NCBI GenBank assembly: GCA_937125225.1
Contig: CAKZLE010000024.1
Coordinates: 49,532-113,531, forward strand
Direction: 5' to 3'
Source: an uncultured Spirochaetia bacterium
GTDB taxonomy: Bacteria; Spirochaetota; Spirochaetia; CAKZLE01
Length of the DNA stretch: 64,000 nucleotides
The notes beneath the pieces were generated by a model. That model had not been told where the DNA came from. It did no database searches and saw nothing but the letters and a program-made list of their open reading frames with translations. Shown here in pieces: positions 57,877 through 64,000 of the stretch. Numbering within the stretch: the first letter of the stretch is position 1; each line of letters opens with the position of its first letter. Position numbers and translations under genes: made by a program.

Positions 57877-59379
57877 ATGCAGAACCCTATCCTGTCAGCA
57901 CAAGGAATCAGTAAACGATTTCCCGGAGTACAGGCCCTAGATAAAGTTGACTTTGATCTGTATCCAGGTGAAGTACACATAATTGTAGGTGAGAATGGAG
58001 CAGGTAAGAGTACACTTTCAAAATGTATTCTTGGTGCTTATCTACCAGAAGAGGGTGAGATTTACATTGAAGGTAAGAAGGTTTCAATTAAATCATCAAA
58101 GGACGCCCTAGGATTTGGAATTACTGCTGTATATCAGGAATTTAATCTAATCCCATATCTAAGTGTGGCTCAGAATATATATTTCAATCGGGAATTTATG
58201 TCAAAAATACCCGGAATGGTCGACATGAAGAAAATGCATGAAGAGGCGAAGAAGATTCTTTCTTCTCTTAATGTCGATTATATTGATACGAAGACTAAAG
58301 TTAAACATCTTGGAGTTGCAGAAAAACAGATGGTAGAGATTGCGAAAGCTCTCTCCTTCAAACCAAAAATCATTATATTTGATGAACCGACAGCTCCATT
58401 ATCAGAACGAGAAATTGAAGCTTTTTTTAAGCAGATTCATAAGCTGAAAGCTGCTGGGATCGCTATTGTATATGTTTCACATAGGATGCATGAATTTGAC
58501 CAGATCGGTGATAGGATTACCGTCTTAAGAGATGGTAAGTATATCGGGACTGTTAGAGTCGATAGTATTAGCGATGATGAGCTAGTCAAGATGATGGTCG
58601 GACGTGATGTTTCTCAAGTGTATAAGAGGACGGAGAACGAACATACCGGAGAAGCTCTCAGAACCGAGAATATCTGTGATAAGAAAGGGAAAGTCAGGAA
58701 TGTTAATATCACAGTTAATAAGGGTGAAATAGTAGGACTTGCAGGTCTTGTTGGGGCTGGTCGAACAGAATTGGCTCGTTTGATCTACGGTGTTGATGAT
58801 ATCTACAAAGGTAATGTCTACATCAAGGGTGAAAAAGTTTCTGTAAAATCACCTGAACAGATGGTCAAGCTTGGTCTTGGACTACTCCCTGAAGATCGAA
58901 AAGGGTTAGGACTGGCATTAAAGATGTCTGTTGCTTGGAATATTGTATCTGTTTCCTTAAGAGATATGTTTCCTAAGCTGTTCATCAATTCACAGAAAAT
59001 TAGTGATGCAGCAGAAGAAAATATTAAAGAACTGAGAATCATGACCCCCTCTCCACATCGAATCATCAAGTTCTTAAGTGGTGGTAACCAGCAAAAAGTA
59101 GTTATTGCTAAATGGTTGAATACCGACAGCGATATCTTGATATTCGATGAACCTACTCGAGGAATTGACGTAGGAGCAAAGATGGAGATCTATACGCTGA
59201 TGGATAAACTTGCAGCAGAAGGTAAAGCTATACTGATGATCTCATCAGAGCTACAGGAAGTTATCGGTTTGAGCGATCGACTCTATATCTTGCATGAAGG
59301 AAAAATTGTCAGTGAATCGAAAAGAGGTGAACTCTCAGAAGAAGAGATCGGTCTTAGAATGCTGACAGTGGAGGCTTAA
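57877..59379 (+). CDS. Sugar ABC transporter ATP-binding protein (RbsA-type, two ABC domains)
   Basis: A 500-residue ATPase with two nucleotide-binding domains. The first has Walker A GENGAGKST (residues 38-46), the Q-loop in VYQEFNLIPYLS, the signature-like LGVAEKQMVEIAKAL and Walker B IIFDEPTAPLS. The second has the degenerate Walker A LVGAGRTELARLIYG (near 290), the signature LSGGNQQKVVIAKWL (near 400) and Walker B ILIFDEPTRGIDVGAK, which is typical for RbsA-like proteins where one site is inactive. It energises uptake by the two permeases encoded downstream. 82 bp separate it from the binding-protein gene. Length is normal (500). Confidence 0.94.
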   Translation: MQNPILSAQGISKRFPGVQALDKVDFDLYPGEVHIIVGENGAGKSTLSKCILGAYLPEEGEIYIEGKKVSIKSSKDALGFGITAVYQEFNLIPYLSVAQNIYFNREFMSKIPGMVDMKKMHEEAKKILSSLNVDYIDTKTKVKHLGVAEKQMVEIAKALSFKPKIIIFDEPTAPLSEREIEAFFKQIHKLKAAGIAIVYVSHRMHEFDQIGDRITVLRDGKYIGTVRVDSISDDELVKMMVGRDVSQVYKRTENEHTGEALRTENICDKKGKVRNVNITVNKGEIVGLAGLVGAGRTELARLIYGVDDIYKGNVYIKGEKVSVKSPEQMVKLGLGLLPEDRKGLGLALKMSVAWNIVSVSLRDMFPKLFINSQKISDAAEENIKELRIMTPSPHRIIKFLSGGNQQKVVIAKWLNTDSDILIFDEPTRGIDVGAKMEIYTLMDKLAAEGKAILMISSELQEVIGLSDRLYILHEGKIVSESKRGELSEEEIGLRMLTVEA

Positions 59380-59381
59380 TA

Positions 59382-60353
59382 ATGAGTGAAGCTAAATCAT
59401 TTAAAGAAAAAATACATAATGTTCCACCTGTATTGTGGATGTTAATAACTTGTATCGCAATTTTTACTATACTGTCTCCACAGTTTTTTGAATTATCCAA
59501 CTTCAGGAATATTCTTATCCAGGCAGCTCCACTACTTGTTGTTTCAATCGGAGTAACCGTCGTATTACTCTCAGAAGGTGTTGATCTATCAACCGGTGGT
59601 ACGATTAGTTTGACGACTGTTCTTTGGATCACCTTTTTAAAAATGGGTATTCCAATAACTGTTGCCATCATCATGACATTGATCATTGCTCTGTTCGTAG
59701 GTGGCGTTAATGGATTCATAGTAGCCAAAGGGAATATACCCCCTTTTATTGTTACCCTTGGTATGGCCAGTATCACATCTGGAGTGGCCTTGGTAATAAC
59801 TCAAGGGTATTCTATCTACTTTTTTCATCCTCTATTTTCAAGAATAGTAAATAGCCATTTGCTCTATATTCCCATGCCCATCGTGATCGCTGGTGTTGTT
59901 TTTCTAGTCACTTGGTTCCTATTGTATAGAACTAAATATGGGGCTCAGGTCTTTGGACTTGGTGGGAATCCAGAAGCTCTTACTCTTGGTGGTATTAACA
60001 GAATATGGAGTGTGGTAAGAGTCTTCAGCTATTCAGGACTATTAGCTGGGATCACAGGATTGATCCTTGCAAGTCGAATTGAATCGGGAAACCCGATTTC
60101 TGGAGTAGGCTGGGAGTTTGATGCAGTTGCTGCTACCTTGATTGGTGGAACCTCTTTCAATGAAGGTCGTGGTGGAATTGGCGGAACAATCCTTGGAGTA
60201 TTACTGTTAGCTATCATCAGAAATGCGCTTAACGTAATAGGGGTATCCTCGATGTACCAGAGTGCATTGATCGGAAGTATGGTTCTTCTGGCAATCATCA
60301 TAGATGTTTCTATGAAAAACAAGAAAGATAACAGAATAGAGACAGAGGTGTAG
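59382..60353 (+). CDS. Sugar ABC transporter permease 1 (RbsC-type)
   Basis: A 323-residue permease with about eight to ten helices. Family blocks: VVSIGVTVVLLSEGVDLSTGG (residues 55-75), VNGFIVAKGNIPPFIVTLGMASI near 110, GGNPEALTLGGINRI near 200, VAATLIGGTSFNEGRGGIGGTILG near 255. The motif GVDLS and the loop before GGTSFxxGxGG match the BPD_transp_2 family with RbsC, XylH and AraH. It starts 2 bp after the ATPase stop and is followed by a second permease 4 bp later. The pair may form a heterodimer. Confidence 0.92.
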   Translation: MSEAKSFKEKIHNVPPVLWMLITCIAIFTILSPQFFELSNFRNILIQAAPLLVVSIGVTVVLLSEGVDLSTGGTISLTTVLWITFLKMGIPITVAIIMTLIIALFVGGVNGFIVAKGNIPPFIVTLGMASITSGVALVITQGYSIYFFHPLFSRIVNSHLLYIPMPIVIAGVVFLVTWFLLYRTKYGAQVFGLGGNPEALTLGGINRIWSVVRVFSYSGLLAGITGLILASRIESGNPISGVGWEFDAVAATLIGGTSFNEGRGGIGGTILGVLLLAIIRNALNVIGVSSMYQSALIGSMVLLAIIIDVSMKNKKDNRIETEV

Positions 60354-60357
60354 TAAT

Positions 60358-61308
60358 ATGGGAAAAGTAATAAAAAGACTACAGAATTCTCAAGGACTTC
60401 TCAGTCTAATGGGTTTATTCATACTAGTTCTTCTTTCTAGTGTTTTCAGTGATAGGTTCTTACGAGTCGATAACATCATAACGATCCTGAGGCAATCAAG
60501 TATTCTCTTGATCTTGAGTGTGGGACTTACTGGTGTTGTTATTACTAGAGGAGTCGATCTCTCAATTAGTGCCATCGCAGCATTTGTCGGATGCACTTGT
60601 GCTCAGTTACTAAAAGCTGGCGTTCCGATCTTCTTTGTATTTATCATCGGGATAATCCTCGGTGGGATAATTGGGTTGTTCAATGGTTTCTTAGTGGGGA
60701 AACTGAAACTTCCCCCCTTCGTAGCAACGTATGGTACCATGATGGTAGTAAGTGGGTTGTCACTCATCATGATGCAGGGTGCAGTTATCTATGGTCTCCC
60801 AGAAAATTTCACATGGTATGGGGTAGGTTATATTGGTCCTATTCCAGTACCTGTAGTAGCTGCTGTCATTATAGTAGGAATTTTTCTGGTTCTCCTTAAG
60901 AAGACTACCTTTGGAAGAGAGATATACTTGATTGGATCAAATCATAATGCAGCAGTATATTCAGCAATTCCTGTGAAAAAAAGAATCTATACTATGTATT
61001 CAATCTGCGGAATGACTGCAGGTGTTGCAGGCCTCTTACTAACTGCTAGATTAAATGCTGCAGAAGTTGCTATGGGTGATACTTTTGGGCTTCAAACTGT
61101 AGCTGCTGTTGTTATTGGTGGAACTTCACTTCTAGGTGGAGAGGGAGGACCCGTGGGAACTGTTATAGGGGCACTGATCTTAACGATCGTGGTAAATATA
61201 ATGAACCTACTAGGTATCTCCTCATATGCACAACCAGTAGTGATCGGGGTGGTGATTATTTCAACAGTATATTTAGATGTTGTTTCAAAGCAGAACCGGG
61301 TTAATTAG
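60358..61308 (+). CDS. Sugar ABC transporter permease 2 (RbsC-type)
   Basis: A 316-residue permease, paralogous to the one before it. It has LSVGLTGVVITRGVDLSISAIAAF near residue 55, VGKLKLPPFVATYGTMMVVSGLSL near 115, GSNHNAAVYSAIPVKKRIY near 195 and VAAVVIGGTSLLGGEGGPVGTVIGAL near 240. Two different permease genes in one ABC operon are less common than one homodimer gene, and they suggest a heterodimeric channel. The gene follows the first permease by 4 bp. It is 12 bp from the Tm-1-like gene. Confidence 0.9.
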   Translation: MGKVIKRLQNSQGLLSLMGLFILVLLSSVFSDRFLRVDNIITILRQSSILLILSVGLTGVVITRGVDLSISAIAAFVGCTCAQLLKAGVPIFFVFIIGIILGGIIGLFNGFLVGKLKLPPFVATYGTMMVVSGLSLIMMQGAVIYGLPENFTWYGVGYIGPIPVPVVAAVIIVGIFLVLLKKTTFGREIYLIGSNHNAAVYSAIPVKKRIYTMYSICGMTAGVAGLLLTARLNAAEVAMGDTFGLQTVAAVVIGGTSLLGGEGGPVGTVIGALILTIVVNIMNLLGISSYAQPVVIGVVIISTVYLDVVSKQNRVN

Positions 61309-61320
61309 GAGTATTAGGTA

Positions 61321-62565
61321 ATGAAGATCAGGACCGTAGCGGTTATAACAAGTCTAGATACAAAATCTATAGAGGTAGCATATCTTGCAGGATTACTTTT
61401 AGATTTCGGTGTTCAACCGTTTATCATTGATGTCGGGGCAAAAAAGACTCAAGACATTACTGCTGATATTGATGCCCTAGAGATTGCTCACTCAAGCGGC
61501 CACATGTGGGAGTCCCCATTTGATGTCTCTAAGAGTGAGATGATTTCGGTACTCCGGGATGGACTAGAAATATTACTACCTGAACTCTACAGGAATGAGA
61601 CCATTGATGGAGTGATCTCCTTCGGTGGACTTCAGAACACGGTCATGAGTACACAGGCTATGTTTGCCTTACCTATCGGTGTACCAAAGGTTGTCGTTTC
61701 CACTGTTGCCTGTGGTAATAGGACCTTTGAGTCGGTGATTGGTTCTTCGGACATTCTTGTGATGTCTTCAATCACTGATTTTACTGGTCGTAATATGATA
61801 ACTGATACCATTCTTCGTAATGCTGCAGCTGCAGTTGCCGGGATGGTCCTACAAACTGAAAGGAAAGAACTCATATCTGAGAAGAGAGTTATTGGTGTGA
61901 CCTTGATGGGCGTAGTCACTAAAGGTGCATCAGCTGCAATTGAACTCTTAAAAGAGTATGGTTATGAAGTTTTGAGTTTCCATTCAACAGGTGTTGGTGG
62001 ACAAATCCTAGATGATTTAATTGAACAGAGAGTAATTGATGGTGTATTAGAGTTCTCTGCCCATGAATTGGTAGGAGAGCTGTTTGGCGGTTACTCTCGA
62101 GGAACTAAAAATAGAATAGGTGTAGCTGCAAAGGCTGGAATTCCACAGGTGGTAACCCTAGGTGCTTTGGATTTTCTAGATTTCAACCCAAGTTCTGATA
62201 AGTTTACGGTAGAGGGACGAAAATATATCTACCATAATGAGGAACTTGTTCATGCTAAGGTCCTAAGAAGTGAAGCAGAAATGATCGGGAAAGAAGTTGC
62301 CAGCAGAATTAACAAGTCAAAAGGTCCTGTTGTTCTGCTGGTGCCTCTTAAGGGATTCAGGCAAAACACTTTACCCGGAGAACCTCTCTTTAATCCTGAA
62401 ATTGATGGAATTATTATCGAAGAGATTGAAAAGAATTTACGATCAGATATCCCTGTGATCAGGGTTGATGAGAATATTAATGATGCAGCTTTTAGCTTAT
62501 TAGCTGCACAACAGATATATAAGCTGATCCAGAACAAGCTAGAACCGGGAGAAAAGCATGAATAG
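61321..62565 (+). CDS. Tm-1-like ATP-binding domain protein (UPF0261)
   Basis: A 414-residue member of the UPF0261/Tm-1-like family, named for the tomato mosaic virus resistance protein Tm-1. Motifs: TVAVITSLDTKSIEVAYLAGLL (residues 4-25), DGVISFGGLQNTVMSTQAMFALPIGVPKVVVSTVACG near 100, SDILVMSSITDFTGRN near 145, and STGVGGQILDDLIEQRVIDGVLEFSAHEL near 225. The bacterial family has no proven reaction, though members sit in catabolic operons next to sugar transporters, as here. It is 8 bp into the next gene (overlap at 62558-62565). The gene is in the same operon as the ABC genes and the SorC regulator. Confidence 0.82.
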   Translation: MKIRTVAVITSLDTKSIEVAYLAGLLLDFGVQPFIIDVGAKKTQDITADIDALEIAHSSGHMWESPFDVSKSEMISVLRDGLEILLPELYRNETIDGVISFGGLQNTVMSTQAMFALPIGVPKVVVSTVACGNRTFESVIGSSDILVMSSITDFTGRNMITDTILRNAAAAVAGMVLQTERKELISEKRVIGVTLMGVVTKGASAAIELLKEYGYEVLSFHSTGVGGQILDDLIEQRVIDGVLEFSAHELVGELFGGYSRGTKNRIGVAAKAGIPQVVTLGALDFLDFNPSSDKFTVEGRKYIYHNEELVHAKVLRSEAEMIGKEVASRINKSKGPVVLLVPLKGFRQNTLPGEPLFNPEIDGIIIEEIEKNLRSDIPVIRVDENINDAAFSLLAAQQIYKLIQNKLEPGEKHE

Positions 62566-63523
62566 ATTATCAAGAGAAGCACTTCTCATTCGATGTGCAT
62601 ATCTTTTTTATCAGGAAAAACTCAATATCAAAGAAGTTGCTGACAGATTAGATATTTCAAGATTCAAGGTCTCGAGATATTTAAAAGAGGCAGAAGATAA
62701 TAACTTTGTTGAGATTAAACTGAAGTTTCCTGATAATCAATTTGAGATTCTTGCCATTGAACTTGAGAATAAATTCAATCTTAAGAGGGTGATCATTGTT
62801 CCTGCCACCCCAGAGATGACTTCTGAAGTAAGAAGAACGATAGTTGGTAAGAAAGGGACCGATGTATTAAAAGAGATTGGTAATGATAAATCGATTGGTA
62901 TCACTTGGGGAAGAACAATAGCTCATATGGTAGAGTCTTTACCCTATGATTTGATCAATCTTAATAAGATCACAGAACTAACCGGTGGGTATGGAATGTT
63001 TGATCCAAGAATGTCCACGAGTTCGCTTGCCCCGTTACTTGCAAAAAAGACACATGCTTCTTGTTATCAGATGCATGCTCCAATCATCTCGAGTAATGAG
63101 ATCATCACAAAAAATCTTAAACGAGATGATTCAATAAAAAGAACTTTCAATATGGCAAAGAATAGTGATATTGCTATATTTGGTGCTGCAAACCTGTCAG
63201 ATAAATCCATGTTATATCAAGCAGGAACTCTCACTGCTGATGATCTAAGTGAATTAAAAGATAATGGAGTCATTGGTTCAATCATTGGACGTTTCTTTGA
63301 TAAAGATGGGAATGAAGTAAAAACAAAATTTCAAAAACGATCTGTATCAATCGAATGGGAGGATTTTCTTAAGATTCCCCAAAGAGTAGCATTGATAGGT
63401 GGAGCGAATAAGAGTGAGTGTCTTTATGGTCTTGTCAAAGGATCAATACCCACTACCTTGATCATTGATGACATCGCTGCGGTAAGACTCATGGAGAAGA
63501 TTCGAGAAGAGCAGGAATACTAA
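62558..63523 (+). CDS. SorC/DeoR-type sugar-binding transcriptional regulator
   Basis: A 321-residue SorC-family regulator. Residues about 20-45 form a helix-turn-helix (NIKEVADRLDISRFKVSRYLKEA). The rest is the sugar-binding domain with GITWGRTIAHMVESL near 110 and ELTGGYG near 140. Members respond to phosphorylated sugars, as LsrR does to phospho-AI-2. The ATG overlaps the Tm-1-like gene by 8 bp, so it is coupled to the operon. Local G+C is low, about one third in a sampled line. It probably controls its own operon and the divergent URO-D gene through the palindrome at 55744 and the half-site at 55793; this is inference. Confidence 0.88.
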   Translation: MNRLSREALLIRCAYLFYQEKLNIKEVADRLDISRFKVSRYLKEAEDNNFVEIKLKFPDNQFEILAIELENKFNLKRVIIVPATPEMTSEVRRTIVGKKGTDVLKEIGNDKSIGITWGRTIAHMVESLPYDLINLNKITELTGGYGMFDPRMSTSSLAPLLAKKTHASCYQMHAPIISSNEIITKNLKRDDSIKRTFNMAKNSDIAIFGAANLSDKSMLYQAGTLTADDLSELKDNGVIGSIIGRFFDKDGNEVKTKFQKRSVSIEWEDFLKIPQRVALIGGANKSECLYGLVKGSIPTTLIIDDIAAVRLMEKIREEQEY

Positions 63524-63533
63524 AGGAAATAAA

Positions 63534-64000
63534 ATGGAACAATATAATAAATATATCAGGCAGATGGAGCAGGCTGGAAGAAGGGCTTATGGGATCAAAC
63601 TTCAGTCTGGTGATGGTGGGAACCTCAGTATAAGAATCAAGAATGAAGAGTTGATACTCATCAAAGCTTCAGGATGTTCTATGGGAGAGCTCAATGAAGA
63701 CAATATTGTATTAGTTGATTTTGAGGGTAATGTGATTGCTGGTAAAAAAAAGCCATCAAGGGAGATTCTTACTCATATAGCAATATATAAAAGTAGGGTC
63801 GATGTTGAGGCTATCTTCCATAGCCACTCACCTTGGACAGTCTCAATGGCTCAGTTTTTTGATGTTCTCCCAGGGATTCTTCTTCCTTTAGAGATGAAAA
63901 TAGGCGTGGTACCGATCATCGATGCAAAAGATAACCATTCAAATGATCAGGTTGCTCAATTAGCCGCAAAGACCATTACTGAAGATCCTACATGTAAATG
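63534..64000 (+). CDS. Class II aldolase/adducin family protein, N-terminal part (cut by window edge)
   Basis: The first 155 residues of a class II aldolase-type protein; the frame runs off the right end. It starts MEQYNKYIRQMEQAGRRAYG. Family marks: DGGNLSIRIKNEELILIKASG near residue 27 (the GGNLS loop binds phosphate), and the zinc ligands His96 and His98 in IFHSHSPWTVSMA. The Ser pair and the expected Glu are in place. Enzymes of this family cleave fuculose-, rhamnulose- or ribulose-phosphates. In this cluster it would act on the phosphorylated sugar brought in by the ABC transporter. AAAGGAAAT precedes the ATG. Confidence 0.9.
   Translation, partial: MEQYNKYIRQMEQAGRRAYGIKLQSGDGGNLSIRIKNEELILIKASGCSMGELNEDNIVLVDFEGNVIAGKKKPSREILTHIAIYKSRVDVEAIFHSHSPWTVSMAQFFDVLPGILLPLEMKIGVVPIIDAKDNHSNDQVAQLAAKTITEDPTCK

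Noticed and set aside
1..64000. CRISPR arrays, tRNA or rRNA genes, prophage or plasmid functions
   Set aside because: No spaced direct repeats, tRNA-like T-loops, rRNA blocks, or phage and replication genes were seen.

Overview
The window is a 64 kb piece of a bacterial chromosome with moderate G+C, most likely from a free-living or gut spirochaete (Spirochaetota). This is inferred from gene content and style: an anchored acidic coiled-coil protein, a nag cluster with a DUF4954 protein, small secreted lipoproteins, and periplasmic binding proteins whose signal ends in LFAAGEQE. No rRNA, tRNA or CRISPR array was found. Both ends cut genes: the RNase Y gene at the left and a class II aldolase gene at the right.

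Layout. 1-12,915 is a housekeeping block: RNase Y end, YmdB, TlyA, a GerMN protein, PTS enzyme I, Der, a HAD phosphatase, a membrane-anchored coiled-coil protein, grpE-dnaK-dnaJ and rlmB. A group II intron with a maturase gene sits directly behind the rlmB terminator (about 12,979-14,901). 15,132-31,312 carries a degenerate galactokinase, surE, a cysteine-cluster protein, nifS-nifU, the N-degron module clpS-clpA-aat, a nucleoside kinase, a C69-type hydrolase, an aminotransferase with an alanine-rich leader ORF, an MFS carrier and lipB-lipA. 31,449-34,002 encodes small lipoproteins and an RDD membrane protein. 34,032-40,651 is an N-acetylglucosamine locus (ROK regulator, nagA, DUF4954, nagB, MFS).

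42,220-54,344 is the most unusual region. A sigma-54-dependent activator lies between two mirror-image gene sets. On the minus strand are a cytosine-type permease, a DUF917 protein and a HyuA-type ATPase/hydantoinase. On the plus strand, behind the activator, are a second DUF917 protein, a HyuA-like protein that has lost its ATPase motifs, a DUF1576 membrane protein and a small protein. A near-consensus -24/-12 promoter precedes the permease operon, and three in-phase direct repeats lie about 70-115 bp upstream of it. The plus-strand operon is interrupted by a 2.1 kb IS1634-type element flanked by a 73-bp direct duplication.

54,491-64,000 is a more A+T-rich catabolic locus: a URO-D family protein divergent from an operon with a metallo-beta-lactamase lactonase-like protein, a ribose-type ABC transporter, a Tm-1-like (UPF0261) protein, a SorC regulator and a class II aldolase. 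A palindrome and a related half-site occur in the divergent promoter region and probably bind the SorC protein.

All calls come from reading the sequence. Family names rest on recognised motifs, and substrates in the accessory loci are not determined.
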